Below, piece by piece: positions 34,435 through 42,729 of a stretch of 64,000 bases of DNA (within the stretch, counting starts at the first letter, position 1; each line of letters opens with the position of its first letter). Location: positions 1,550,001 through 1,614,000 of the forward strand of contig NZ_CP060716.1 in the NCBI RefSeq assembly GCF_014396385.1. The letters are read 5' to 3'. This DNA is from Leucobacter denitrificans (GTDB lineage: Bacteria; Actinomycetota; Actinomycetes; Actinomycetales; Microbacteriaceae). The notes beneath the pieces were generated by a model. It was not told the origin of the DNA, searched no databases, and saw only the letters and a program-made list of their open reading frames with translations. The translations under genes were made by a program, and so were the position numbers.

Positions 34435-34710
34435 ATGTCAGCAGCTGGTAAAGAAGTTAGCAAGCGAAACTCTGCAGAGGTCGCAGCCGAGCGCGCGCGT
34501 AAAGAAGCAGTTCGGAAGGAAGCGCCGAACCCCGTGTGGTTTAAGCCGGTGATGTTCGGCTTCATGCTTCTGGGGCTTATTTGGATCGTGTTGTTCTACG
34601 TCACGAGTTCAAACCTGCAGCTTCCGATCCCACAGCTCGGCCAGGCCAACATCTTCGTCGGATTCGGTCTCGTGCTCATCGGGTTCCTCATGACCCCGTG
34701 GTGGAAATAG
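34435..34710 (+). CDS. crgA: Cell division protein CrgA
   Basis: 91 residues from the ATG at 34435 (a GTG six bases earlier is also in frame). A charged Lys/Glu/Arg-rich N-terminus of about 40 residues precedes two membrane helices: PVMFGFMLLGLIWIVLFYV at about 41-60 and IFVGFGLVLIGFLMTPWWK at the end. The NPVWFKP and LMTPWWK signatures are those of CrgA, a septation regulator that interacts with FtsZ, FtsQ and PBPs in actinobacteria. It is monocistronic and divergent from the sortase gene. Confidence 0.93.
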   Translation: MSAAGKEVSKRNSAEVAAERARKEAVRKEAPNPVWFKPVMFGFMLLGLIWIVLFYVTSSNLQLPIPQLGQANIFVGFGLVLIGFLMTPWWK

Positions 34711-34753
34711 CCTGCAGAATCTTCAGAGTTACACGCGTGTAATTCTCCCCACA

Positions 34754-34774
34754 TGGGGATAAGCCTGTGGATAA
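34754..34774 (+). other. Pair of DnaA-box-like sites outside oriC
   Basis: TGGGGATAA (34754-34762) and the perfect TGTGGATAA (34766-34774) lie 12 bp apart in the 69-bp gap between the convergent crgA and rhomboid genes. The first overlaps a small TCCCC-acat-GGGGA hairpin. The function is unknown; titration of DnaA is one possibility. Confidence 0.55.
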
Positions 34775-34779
34775 CTTTT

Positions 34780-35760
34780 CTACAGGGGCGGAATCACTAG
34801 GTATGTGCACGCAAGAAGCACAAGACCAATACCGAGTCCTATGAGCCCGACGAGCTGACGACGCTTGAACCTCGGTCCGCGCGTGCGCACCACGATCCAC
34901 ATCGCGAGAGCACCAATAACCATGCCGCCGAGGTGTGCCTGCCACGACACATTCGCACCCGGCATGAAACCAATACCGAAGTTGATTGCGAGCAGAACAA
35001 GCAGCGATGTGACGTTCGTGTTCATCGCTCGGAACGCCACTACCGTTGCCGCAAGCACTCCAAAGATGGCGCCTGAGGCGCCAACGGTAGGGGTGAAGAT
35101 GCCGGTCGGCTGTGCGTAGCCCCAGAGCATTACGCCCAGCGATCCACCGATTCCGGCGAATACATACAGCACGAGATAACGCACTTTGCCCATGATGGAC
35201 TCGAGGTGGCGCCCGAAAATGTAGAGCGCGAGCATGTTGAAGAGAATGTGGGGGATGAACGTCACCGAGTGTGTGAACATCACGGTGAGCATGCGCCACG
35301 GTTCAAAGGTTGTGCGAAGCAGTACGCCGTCTGGATAACCGGCCAGCACACCAGCATCTACTTCATGCACGCCCCCAGGGAGTGAGTAGGCAGGGATGTA
35401 CCAAAGCGCGCCCGTCACCCCATTCGAAGCAAAGTGATAGCTCAACAACTGCAGCACAAACACGACGGCGTTCAGTGCAATGATGCCGAGAGTGACCGGA
35501 GAGTCGAGAGCCGCAAACTTTCGCGCCTGCACCTTTGCAGAACGAGCGAAACGCGTGGGAGCCGCGCCCTGGGCCTTTGCCGACTGTTTCACGCACTCAG
35601 GGCACAGCAGCCCGACGGGCGAAACGACCTGGCATTCTGCACAGATCGTTCGCCCGCACCGCTGACACAGCGTGAAACTCTGCCGGTCGGGATGCCGATA
35701 ACAAATGTCGGTCTCGCCGAACTCCGCTTTTTCCCCGTAGCTCGGGCCGACAGATGCCAC
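34780..35760 (-). CDS. Rhomboid family intramembrane serine protease with N-terminal zinc-binding domain
   Basis: 326 residues, GTG start at 35760. An N-terminal cysteine/histidine-rich segment of about 50 residues (CYRHPDRQ, LCQRCGRTICAECQ, LLCPECV) resembles a B-box zinc finger. Six or seven membrane helices follow. The catalytic dyad is Ser229 in GASGAIFG and His276 in QAHLGGMVIG. Rhomboids cut membrane proteins inside or near the membrane. This Zn-rhomboid form is common beside crgA and ppiA in actinobacteria. Substrates are unknown. It starts two bases after the cyclophilin stop. Confidence 0.92.
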   Translation of the reverse strand: MASVGPSYGEKAEFGETDICYRHPDRQSFTLCQRCGRTICAECQVVSPVGLLCPECVKQSAKAQGAAPTRFARSAKVQARKFAALDSPVTLGIIALNAVVFVLQLLSYHFASNGVTGALWYIPAYSLPGGVHEVDAGVLAGYPDGVLLRTTFEPWRMLTVMFTHSVTFIPHILFNMLALYIFGRHLESIMGKVRYLVLYVFAGIGGSLGVMLWGYAQPTGIFTPTVGASGAIFGVLAATVVAFRAMNTNVTSLLVLLAINFGIGFMPGANVSWQAHLGGMVIGALAMWIVVRTRGPRFKRRQLVGLIGLGIGLVLLACTYLVIPPL

Positions 35761-35762
35761 GT

Positions 35763-36272
35763 TTAGACCGCGACGATATCGACGCCGCTCATCACGACAT
35801 CTTCAACCGGGCGATCCATTGCACCGGTCTGCACTGCCGAAATGGCGTCAACAACAGTCTTTGACTCGTTGTCAGCGACCTCACCAAAGATGGTGTGCTT
35901 GCCGTTCAGCCAGTCAGGCGCAATAGTCGTGATGAAGAACTGCGAACCGTTCGTACCTGCAAGGCGCCCGGTCATGTCTGGGCGCTTGCCCGCGTTGGCC
36001 ATAGCGAGCTGGTAGGGCTTGTCGAACACGAGTTCTGGGTGGATCTCGTCATCGAAGTTGTAGCCCGGGCCGCCGGTGCCAGTGCCGGTGGGGTCGCCGC
36101 CCTGAATCATGAAGTTTGGAATGATGCGGTGGAAAATCACACCGTCGTAGAAGCCCTTTTCTGCGAGGTCGATGAAGTTCTTCACCGTCTTTGGTGCGTG
36201 ATCACCAAACAGGTTGATCACAATGTCTCCATGGTTTGTGTGAATAGTCGCTACCGCGGTGTGAATAGTCAT
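35763..36272 (-). CDS. ppiA: Peptidyl-prolyl cis-trans isomerase, cyclophilin type
   Basis: 169 residues, a complete single cyclophilin domain with no signal peptide, so cytoplasmic. Active-site features are [22 protein letters not shown] and GKHTIFGEV. It catalyses proline isomerisation in folding proteins. The gene lies upstream of the rhomboid gene on the same strand with a two-base gap, so they are probably one transcript, and it diverges from the 167-residue membrane-protein gene. Confidence 0.94.
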   Translation of the reverse strand: MTIHTAVATIHTNHGDIVINLFGDHAPKTVKNFIDLAEKGFYDGVIFHRIIPNFMIQGGDPTGTGTGGPGYNFDDEIHPELVFDKPYQLAMANAGKRPDMTGRLAGTNGSQFFITTIAPDWLNGKHTIFGEVADNESKTVVDAISAVQTGAMDRPVEDVVMSGVDIVAV

Positions 36273-36341
36273 GACACAAGTCTACGGTGTAGCGTTGGGA
36301 GGCAAGTGGACGCGACCCGGACTACTTGAAGGAGAAAACAC

Positions 36342-36845
36342 ATGAAACTCTCTCGCAAACGCCGCCGCGAGCTTCGGCACCTGCGCTCCGAAGCGCAGGA
36401 GTTGCTCGACCAGCAGTTGCACGTGCTCGGCAACGCCAACACGGTGCTTAAGCAGGCTGGTAAGACGGCCAGAAATCTGAGCGATGAATACGTCGTTCCT
36501 CGAGTCGATGATGCTGTTGAGCGCGTGCGCCCGACAGTTGACCGCGGTGTTGCGTCAGCTCGGCGTGCGGGTGCTGCGGTTCGTCGTGTGACCACGCCAC
36601 TCGTCGCAAGCGCGCTCGCAAATACGATTCGCGCGCTCGACGAACTCGATAGCCCACAGGCTTCAGCGCAAGTGCGCCACTTTGGCGAGCGCACCGGCGT
36701 GCTCAAGCCCGCAAAGAAGAAAAGTGGTGTCGGCGGCTTTATCGCGCTCGGTCTCGGCGTCGCAGCCGCGGTCGGCGTTGGTTACGCGCTCTGGCAAGCG
36801 TTCCGCACCGACGATGAATTGTGGATCGCGCCTGACGGCAACTAA
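36342..36845 (+). CDS. Conserved hypothetical single-pass membrane protein
   Basis: 167 residues, ATG preceded by GAAGGAGAAAA. A very basic N-terminus (KLSRKRRRELRHLRSEAQELL) leads into an amphipathic, Ala/Arg-rich helical region of about 90 residues. One C-terminal membrane helix (GGFIALGLGVAAAVGVGYALWQAF, about 129-152) and a short acidic tail follow. Proteins of this plan are conserved next to ppiA and crgA in Microbacteriaceae, but I know of no function. It could bind the membrane or nucleic acid through its basic helices. Confidence 0.8.
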   Translation: MKLSRKRRRELRHLRSEAQELLDQQLHVLGNANTVLKQAGKTARNLSDEYVVPRVDDAVERVRPTVDRGVASARRAGAAVRRVTTPLVASALANTIRALDELDSPQASAQVRHFGERTGVLKPAKKKSGVGGFIALGLGVAAAVGVGYALWQAFRTDDELWIAPDGN

Positions 36846-36860
36846 TACTCAGGCTAAGTG

Positions 36861-36890
36861 AGGCGGTGCAGCGGGTTCGCTGTGCCGCCT
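36861..36890. terminator. Imperfect hairpin between convergent genes
   Basis: AGGCGG..CAGCG and CGCTG..CCGCCT pair across a GGTT loop with a two-base internal mismatch. It overlaps the stop of the Nudix gene and lies 16 bases past the upstream membrane-protein gene. A likely shared terminator. Confidence 0.5.
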
Positions 36891-37398
36891 ACTTGTTTGT
36901 GGTCGGCTTGTTGCGGGAGCGCGAACGGCCAGATCCACCTCTGCCCGAAGCAGCCTTCGCCGATCCACCGGGACCGCGCTTGGAAATACCCGCCATGCGC
37001 AGGCCCGTCTGCACGAGCGACAGTGTCTTAAGTGAGTGCACATCGCGCAGCGGAACCCAGCGCGCCTCATCTGAGGAGCCGCCAATTTCATGGCGGAGGG
37101 GACCGTCTTGCACACTAGCGCGATAGACGATGCGGATCGTGTGCAGCTCTGGTGTTTTGTCGTCGGGCACATCATCGCGGATCATTACGCGTGAATCGAC
37201 GCCGAGAAGCCGACCAGTTCGCGCCGTAAGGCCGGTCTCTTCGAACACCTCGCGTACCACGGTCTCCCGCGGGTCCTCGCCGCTCTCGATACCACCGCCC
37301 GGCAGCGTCCATCCGTGTAGGTGACCGCGACGCCAGTGAGTAAGCAGGATCTTGCCGCGACGCTCAATTACAGCGTAGGCGGCGACTCGAAGATCCAT
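36889..37398 (-). CDS. Nudix hydrolase
   Basis: 169 residues. The Nudix box spans GGGIESGEDPRETVVREVFEETG (about 34-56), with all metal-binding glutamates present. A Lys/Arg/Gly/Ser-rich tail of about 35 residues (SGRGGSGRSRSRN) follows the domain and is likely disordered. The substrate, a nucleoside diphosphate linked to another group, cannot be predicted; the first residues (VAAYAVIERRGKILLTHWR) resemble MutT-like proteins. It stands next to the alpha/beta hydrolase gene on the same strand with a 9-base gap. Confidence 0.9.
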   Translation of the reverse strand: MDLRVAAYAVIERRGKILLTHWRRGHLHGWTLPGGGIESGEDPRETVVREVFEETGLTARTGRLLGVDSRVMIRDDVPDDKTPELHTIRIVYRASVQDGPLRHEIGGSSDEARWVPLRDVHSLKTLSLVQTGLRMAGISKRGPGGSAKAASGRGGSGRSRSRNKPTTNK

Positions 37399-37407
37399 AC
37401 AGTGAGC

Positions 37408-38463
37408 CTACCGCTCGCTGCGAGCTGTCGCTTCCTTCCAACCGATCATCCAGCGCTCAAGTCGCTCGTAGGCCTGTTGTCGTGGCGATTCGGCAGATAA
37501 GAAAATGTCGTGAAGGGCTCCGTCGATCCGCTCAATCGTTACCGACTCACCGAGCCGCAGCGCAGCCTTCGCGACCTCATCGACATCGAGCACTGAATCT
37601 GCGCGAGTGAGTTCGTCGCTCCACTTCGTAGGAAATACGGAGCGCGCAGAAAGCATCACACAGATTGGAATCTCGAGGCCAAGACCGCGATGCACCAACT
37701 CGTGGCCCTCGAGCACGGCTGCGAGCCATCCGCTGTGAACCGTGCGCACCTGCTCAGGCCGCCAATCGAAGTTCACGGCCTCAAGTTCGCTACGTGGCCC
37801 GACCTCTGCCTGCGCCCGGGAGTAAAAGCCGTGGTCAAGCAGCGGTGTCGAATCAAGCGGTGTGTATCGTGCACCGAGGCGCACGATCGGCGTGAGGAGC
37901 TGTCGCGCCCGTGCCGCGAGTTGAAACTCAAGCCAGGGGCTGTTAAGCACCAGCGCATCGGCAATGCCGGGGTGCCGCGCCGCCCACAGGCTGAGTACGA
38001 GACCGCCCGTTGAGTGACCGACAAGAACGAACTTGCGTGGTGGCTTACCTGGTTTCTGATCTGACTGGATCTCGGCGACCGCTAGGTCGATCTCGGCGTC
38101 GTATTCTTCGAGATCCGTAGCGAAGCCGGCCACCTGATTCTCTCGGAGGCTTCGCCCGTAACGCCTGAGATCAAGAGCGAAGAACCTGGCACCCCTGCTC
38201 GTCCAGAACGACGCAAACTCCTTCTGAAAGAAGTAGTCGGACCACCCGTGCACATACAGCACGTCGATTTCTTCAAAGTCTCGAGTTTGGCGGGTCAGTT
38301 TCTGCCAGAGGCTGCGCCGGACCGGCAATGAACGAACGAGTGTGGCGACAAGTTCTTCTGAAGGAGTGCTTGCTTCCTGAGCGTCATCGCCTTGATCACC
38401 AACGAGCTCGAACGTGGTCTGCTCAAAACCAGTGCCGAGGTAATCGGGAACCCAGGTTGCCAT
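37408..38463 (-). CDS. Alpha/beta hydrolase
   Basis: 351 residues. An N-terminal region of about 70 residues precedes the hydrolase core, with strand VLYVHGWSDYF and the nucleophile elbow GHSTGG (Ser near 150). The catalytic histidine is probably in GALHDIF near 320. The pattern is close to the serine aminopeptidase/monoglyceride-lipase type (DUF-like hydrolase_4). There is no signal peptide. It is likely a carboxyl-ester or lipid hydrolase in the cytoplasm; the substrate is unknown. It is probably co-transcribed with the Nudix gene. Confidence 0.85.
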   Translation of the reverse strand: MATWVPDYLGTGFEQTTFELVGDQGDDAQEASTPSEELVATLVRSLPVRRSLWQKLTRQTRDFEEIDVLYVHGWSDYFFQKEFASFWTSRGARFFALDLRRYGRSLRENQVAGFATDLEEYDAEIDLAVAEIQSDQKPGKPPRKFVLVGHSTGGLVLSLWAARHPGIADALVLNSPWLEFQLAARARQLLTPIVRLGARYTPLDSTPLLDHGFYSRAQAEVGPRSELEAVNFDWRPEQVRTVHSGWLAAVLEGHELVHRGLGLEIPICVMLSARSVFPTKWSDELTRADSVLDVDEVAKAALRLGESVTIERIDGALHDIFLSAESPRQQAYERLERWMIGWKEATARSER

Positions 38464-38549
38464 GCCGCAATTCTATGAGGGCGCCCCTCGTCACGGCACT
38501 AACTTCAAGCTATTCAATCACCGCTTGAGTAGAGGAACTCACTGTGGAA

Positions 38550-38846
38550 CTACGCCGCTGATCTGCCACAAGTGAACCCTGCTTCAAACCCGCGTTCGTA
38601 CGCGCGCTGGAGTTGCTTGCGGAAGTGGAGACCGCGCCTGCCTTGGCGCTGGAGCTTTTGCTCTCCACGCTGTGGGCGACGAGCTTCGTGTGGGTTCACA
38701 CCCTGGTCGCTACGCGCAGGGCCGTGCCAGTGTCCTCCACGTTCACCGCGAGTGGATCCGTGCCCACGACCACGGCGATGACTGTGTGGCCCGCGATCGA
38801 ATCGATCGTGACCGCAATTGTGTTGGTGAGATTCATTGTTTTTCAT
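38550..38846 (-). CDS. His/Arg/Gly-rich small protein divergent from marR
   Basis: 98 residues from the ATG at 38846, ten bases after TAAGGA. The first half is rich in His, Gly and Arg with HG, GRGHG and GGHWHG repeats. The C-terminal part (FRKQLQRAYERGFEAGFTCG) looks like a short amphipathic helix. No family is recognised. The composition strikingly resembles the His-rich N-terminus of the divergent MarR protein, suggesting a shared partner or metal. Two competing frames cover the same DNA; this one is favoured by its ribosome site and composition. Confidence 0.55.
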   Translation of the reverse strand: MKNNESHQHNCGHDRFDRGPHSHRRGRGHGSTRGERGGHWHGPARSDQGVNPHEARRPQRGEQKLQRQGRRGLHFRKQLQRAYERGFEAGFTCGRSAA

Positions 38847-38848
38847 AA

Positions 38849-38926
38849 TTACATGTTCCTTACTTGTTATATTACATGTATATGTATGGTGACATGAATA
38901 CCCAATGCATGTCAAGTGGCATGTAA
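38849..38926. promoter_or_regulatory. AT-rich divergent control region with repeated TTACATG motifs
   Basis: TTACATG occurs at 38849-38855 and 38872-38878, and its inverse CATGTAA at 38920-38926. TACATGTA is palindromic at 38873-38880, and GACATGA lies at 38891-38897. The 90-bp gap is much AT-richer than its surroundings. These look like MarR-dimer sites controlling the small His-rich gene and marR itself. Confidence 0.5.
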
Positions 38927-38936
38927 AGTTATTTTT

Positions 38937-39608
38937 GTGAGTGATGAAAGCCTTGACACTTCGGTACCCGATCAACCAATCGATCCAGCCGCCGTCATCG
39001 GTGAGGCACTCGGGCGCCTTCGCGGTCGACGTCGGGGACTCCAGGGTCGACCCGCACACGGTGGTCGCGCGCATGACAGCCACGCTCACGGTGGCCACGT
39101 CGGGCACGGCGAACGTGGCGGGCGCGGCGGCTCGCACGGATTCGCTCCAGACGACCAGGGCTCACATGACCAGGGCCCGCACGACGAGCGCTTCACGCGA
39201 CGGGGCGGTGGCCCCGGCAGGCGCTCGCCAGAACCGTACGTGGGCGATCCACGCCTGTCTCGCGGGCTCGGCGGCCCACCCGCAATCGTTCGCACCATCG
39301 AAGCCCTCGCGAAGGCGAAAGAGGCTCTCGGCGTCAGTGAGATCGCTGACGCGGTGGGGGTGGATCAGCCCAGGGCCTCGCGGCTTGTGCAACAGGGGGT
39401 CGCACGGGGCCTATTCGCACGCGAGGCAGACCCTGACGACGCGCGGCGCACTCGAATCGCACTCACCGAGCAGGGCCTACGGTTTGCACACGGCATTCGA
39501 AATCACCAGCGGGAGTCGCTGAACACCGCGCTCGAGAGCTTCACCGACGAGGAACGCACTGAGCTTGCGCGGCTTCTCACCAAGCTTGCTAACAGCTGGC
39601 CCGCATAG
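38937..39608 (+). CDS. MarR family transcriptional regulator with His-rich N-terminal region
   Basis: 223 residues from the GTG at 38937 (an in-frame GTG at 38916 would add seven residues). Residues about 38-100 are low-complexity and rich in His, Gly, Asp and Arg (HGGRAHDSHAHGGHVGHGE). From about 105 a MarR winged helix follows: GVSEIADAVGVDQPRASRLV, then RTRIALTEQGLRFA and a C-terminal dimer helix. MarR proteins usually bind an effector that lifts DNA binding. The histidine tract suggests binding of a metal such as zinc, copper or nickel, which is inference. Confidence 0.82.
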   Translation: MSDESLDTSVPDQPIDPAAVIGEALGRLRGRRRGLQGRPAHGGRAHDSHAHGGHVGHGERGGRGGSHGFAPDDQGSHDQGPHDERFTRRGGGPGRRSPEPYVGDPRLSRGLGGPPAIVRTIEALAKAKEALGVSEIADAVGVDQPRASRLVQQGVARGLFAREADPDDARRTRIALTEQGLRFAHGIRNHQRESLNTALESFTDEERTELARLLTKLANSWPA

Positions 39609-39622
39609 CTCGGCGACACAAG

Positions 39623-39662
39623 AGATGCGGGAACCGACGTCTAAGCCGCGGTCCCCGCATCT
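39623..39662. terminator. Hairpin terminator between marR and surface-protein gene
   Basis: AGATGCGGG-a-ACC pairs with GGT-c-CCCGCATCT around a loop of about 14 bases, 14 bases after the marR stop and 19 bases past the stop of the convergent surface-protein gene. A likely bidirectional terminator. Confidence 0.65.
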
Positions 39663-39681
39663 GCGAAGCAACAATCTGCAA

Positions 39682-41295
39682 CTACCTCCTGTTTCTCTTC
39701 ATTCGATGGCTCCCTGTCGCGATAAGCGCCAACCCACCCGCGAAGAGCAGCAGTGCGGCGCCTTCGACCGACCCAGAAACGCCGCTGGTACTCGCAGCAC
39801 TCGCGGCACCGGTTTCAGCGAGCACTGGAGGTCGTGGCGCCATGTACTGAGTCACTACTCGCGGCATTGGTGTTGACGTTTTTGTCACCACGGGTGGATT
39901 CTCAGGTGGATTCCCTGGAGGGTTATTCGGTGGGTTGTCGGGTGGATCCACTGGGGGTGGGCACGGACTCACACTGAACTCAGTACTTGTCGACGCCTGA
40001 TCCTCATCGAGGTTCACTACCGTTGCTTCGAATGATCCACCGCTCATCACAGTGAAAGTTTTCGAGAAGCTCTCACCTTCTGCCGTGAACGACCACACAC
40101 CAAGGCTGGCTTCGGGAGACATCAACGAGATCACGTACTCATTGCCGACAATCAAACCGCTTACGGTAACTGCAATCATGAGGTCGCCCGGGTTCGGTGC
40201 GCAATCTGGTGTTTCTGCGACGATGCCAAGGTCAGGAACAACCGGAGGCTCGTCGCATTCGAACAGGTCGAGAGCGGTGCTTGCAACCATCATTTCGTCG
40301 TCAAAGAGTGTGATGGAGTAATCGCCATAGCCGCTGAGCGGAAGCATGTACTGTCCGTTGCCAGTGACTCCCACCGAAGCACTTCCTGCACCGCTGCTGA
40401 TCGTCAGCGTGAGGTATTCATACCCCACCATCTCACTCACAGCAATTGAGACTTGCTCGGGCAATGAATTCACATTCATGTAGCAGCCAGGCTGCTCAAC
40501 GTACACGTTCGCGTCTTTCACAGGCGGCGGTGGCGGTGGAGGATTCTTGGGATCCTTGCATCCGTTCTCGTAGATGGCCATTCCCGTAGCGTCCCAGTTC
40601 TGTCCCGGGAACATCTTCGTCATGCCATCAACCTTGTACTCAAACGGCGGAATGATGTCTCGACCATCCTGATGACCAGCGTGACCGCTAACATCACCAT
40701 TCGCGTTCGGTTCGTTCACTACCCACGGATTCTGCTCAGATTCTGTCGCATGACAAATCATCACCTTGTTGTGCGGGTTGTCGTTTCCGTTTGGTTCATC
40801 CTTGCCGTCGTGGTCTTTGTCGTCATTGTCTTTGTCGCGGTTTGACTTTTTGTCGTCCGACTTCTTGTGATCATCCGACCGCTCATCTTTGCCCGGTTCC
40901 GCGTCGTCATGAGACTTCTTTGCATCGTCCTTGGCCGCTGACGCCGGTGGCGCGGGTGCAACTGGCTCACTCATCGTGGTTGCGGCGGCTTGTGGGCTCG
41001 GCGGTGTCGGCGGTGGATCGGCGACCTCAACTATCGGCGCGGCGACCGGCGCTGCTGGAGGTGCTGGTGGCGCAGGCGGTGGTGGATCGGCCGGTTCTCG
41101 CACTGGCGCCTGAGGAGTTACTTCCGTGATTTGCTCGGTGGCAACTGTGTCAGGAGGTGGAAGTTCTTCGGCGTGGGCCGCGAGTGCGCCGGGGCCGAGG
41201 GTGAGCGCCGCTGCCGAAACAATGGCGATGATGATCCGTTTCTGTTGAGTTCGAGTAGTGGAGTGCTGGTCCGCTCTCGGAATCCGGGATTCCAT
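39682..41295 (-). CDS. LAETG-anchored surface protein
   Basis: 537 residues. A signal peptide (KRIIIAIVSAAALTLGPGALAAHAEE, about 18-44) is followed by a Pro/Ala-rich stretch and a highly charged Lys/Asp/Glu/His region (about 120-180). A compact part with cysteines (MICHATESEQNPWVVNEPN, about 185-260) resembles a domain found in actinobacterial surface proteins, then come two or three beta-rich repeats. Pro/Asn repeats (PPDNPPNNPPGNPPENPP) precede the sorting signal: LAETG at 492-496, a hydrophobic helix and RMKRNRR. LAXTG is the class E sortase motif. The role in adhesion or wall structure is unknown. Confidence 0.87.
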   Translation of the reverse strand: MESRIPRADQHSTTRTQQKRIIIAIVSAAALTLGPGALAAHAEELPPPDTVATEQITEVTPQAPVREPADPPPPAPPAPPAAPVAAPIVEVADPPPTPPSPQAAATTMSEPVAPAPPASAAKDDAKKSHDDAEPGKDERSDDHKKSDDKKSNRDKDNDDKDHDGKDEPNGNDNPHNKVMICHATESEQNPWVVNEPNANGDVSGHAGHQDGRDIIPPFEYKVDGMTKMFPGQNWDATGMAIYENGCKDPKNPPPPPPPVKDANVYVEQPGCYMNVNSLPEQVSIAVSEMVGYEYLTLTISSGAGSASVGVTGNGQYMLPLSGYGDYSITLFDDEMMVASTALDLFECDEPPVVPDLGIVAETPDCAPNPGDLMIAVTVSGLIVGNEYVISLMSPEASLGVWSFTAEGESFSKTFTVMSGGSFEATVVNLDEDQASTSTEFSVSPCPPPVDPPDNPPNNPPGNPPENPPVVTKTSTPMPRVVTQYMAPRPPVLAETGAASAASTSGVSGSVEGAALLLFAGGLALIATGSHRMKRNRR

Positions 41296-41481
41296 AGTGC
41301 GACATCCGTTTCATTTGGTGCAGCACACGGAAGTCCCACAGGCTGCACATCCTTGGTCAACCTGATTCGGATGTTAGGCCTAGCCTGAGAAATCTACATC
41401 GGGGAAAATTACCGATAAATCGTGAATATGAAACTCACGTGCTGCTCCTGGTGAAGGATCGCGACGAAACGCATAAAACTG

Positions 41482-41554
41482 TGGATCCTGGGAGAATCGA
41501 ACTCCCGACATCCTGCTTGCAAAGCAGGCACTCTACCAACTGAGTTAAGGACCC
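41482..41554 (-). tRNA. tRNA-Ala (TGC)
   Basis: On the minus strand GGGTCCT pairs with AGGATCC, including the G3-U70 pair that marks alanine. The anticodon loop TTTGCAA within CCTGC/GCAGG gives anticodon TGC. D and T arms are complete (CTCAGTTGGTAGAG, GTTCGATTC). CCA is not encoded; the length is 73 bases. Confidence 0.95.
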
Positions 41555-41625
41555 GAGTGACACTCTGTGTCTCTCTCCGAACCTTGGCCGTAAAGCCGTT
41601 GTTCGGACTTGACTACTATAGCGGG

Positions 41626-42729
41626 ATGTTTCGAGAGGTACAAATCGAGGCGGTGACTACAGTAGTTGAAGTGAATGAATCAGACAGGACAGGCCCCGCG
41701 AGAGTAGTGATGGGGGCGTTTCGCAGCCTTGTCACGCTACCGCAGCCAGGGCCTCCACGGTATGGCGTCGCGACGCGTGCGGGGCTCGCGATTGCTGTGC
41801 CTCTGTTTGTGCTCACACTTCTCGGGCAGCAAGAGATCGGCCTGCAGACTTCGGCGGGCGCGTTCATTGCCCTGTTCGCCGCTCAGGCGAACGCGAAGGA
41901 GCGCGCGAAGGCACTCCCCTTCGTGTTCGCAGCCCTCATTCTCAGCGCACTGCTCGGTGTCTTACTCAACCCGTGGCCGTGGGCATTCGCGATCGGTCTC
42001 GTGTTCGTCGCGGTTTCGACGTCGGCACTCTGTTTCGGGTTCCGAGTCGGTCCGCCGGGTCCCGTCTTCTTCGTGCTCGCATACGGTCTCGCATCGAACG
42101 TCACCGCCGTCGTCGATGGGGTGCGCGTCAGCAATCCACTCGTGTTTCTTGCGGCGATGTGCGGTGGATCGCTCTTCGCATACATCCTTGCGATTCTGCC
42201 GGTAGTACTCCCCTCGCAGCGACAGCTTCCGACGAGGCCACTACGCGAGTTGTTCCCTGGACCCTGGTTCGGTTCTGAGGAGCTGGTCCTGGTTGCGCGC
42301 ATTGCGTTCGCCTCGGTGGTCGGTACCGCAGTGAGTCTCATTTGGCTGGATCAGGGGCATGCGTATTGGACCGTGTGCGCGAGCATCGCGGTCGTGGGGC
42401 TCGTCGGCGGTCGGCGTTTCTCACTCCAGCGCGGCCTGCACCGAATGGTGGGCACGTTCATTGGCGCTCTCGCGTTCATGCTCATCGCGCCAGTAGTTAC
42501 GTATCCGCTGCTTCTCGCGGTGCTCATCGGCGCGCTGCAGTTCGCGATCGAACTTGTCGTGGTGAGAAATTACGCGCTCGCACTCACCATGATCACTCCG
42601 CTCGTGCTGCTCATCACCACGTCTGTGTCAACGAACAGCGACTTTGTTGCCTTCGCGCTCGAGCGAGTGGTCGATACCGTAGTCGGCGCGGTACTCGCGA
42701 TCGTTACTGCGCTGCTTCACCGGAAGTAG
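41626..42729 (+). CDS. FUSC-family membrane protein
   Basis: 367 residues from the ATG at 41626; a TACTATA box immediately before it could give a leaderless message, and a later ATG (41710) is also possible. There are two six-helix halves. The first has RAGLAIAVPLFVLTLLG and GAFIALFAAQANAKERAKALPF. The second repeats a similar pattern (LVARIAFASVVGTAVSLIW, GHAYWTVCASIAVVGLVGGR). The FUSC family includes aromatic-acid efflux proteins, but function here is unknown. It is convergent with the RibD-C-like gene and overlaps its 3' end by 26 bases. Confidence 0.82.
   Translation: MFREVQIEAVTTVVEVNESDRTGPARVVMGAFRSLVTLPQPGPPRYGVATRAGLAIAVPLFVLTLLGQQEIGLQTSAGAFIALFAAQANAKERAKALPFVFAALILSALLGVLLNPWPWAFAIGLVFVAVSTSALCFGFRVGPPGPVFFVLAYGLASNVTAVVDGVRVSNPLVFLAAMCGGSLFAYILAILPVVLPSQRQLPTRPLRELFPGPWFGSEELVLVARIAFASVVGTAVSLIWLDQGHAYWTVCASIAVVGLVGGRRFSLQRGLHRMVGTFIGALAFMLIAPVVTYPLLLAVLIGALQFAIELVVVRNYALALTMITPLVLLITTSVSTNSDFVAFALERVVDTVVGAVLAIVTALLHRK

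Noticed and set aside
38613..38897. Plus-strand open frame opposite the His-rich gene
   Set aside because: It lacks a ribosome site, runs through the AT-rich operator region, and its product shows no family features.
39880..39960. Repeated GGTGGATTC-type DNA that could suggest a tandem repeat or CRISPR-like array
   Set aside because: It is the coding sequence of the Pro/Asn repeat in the surface protein; units are irregular and there are no spacers.
40990..41388. Trp/Arg-rich open frame on the plus strand
   Set aside because: It is antisense to the Pro/Ala-rich part of the LAETG surface protein, and its repeats mirror those codons.
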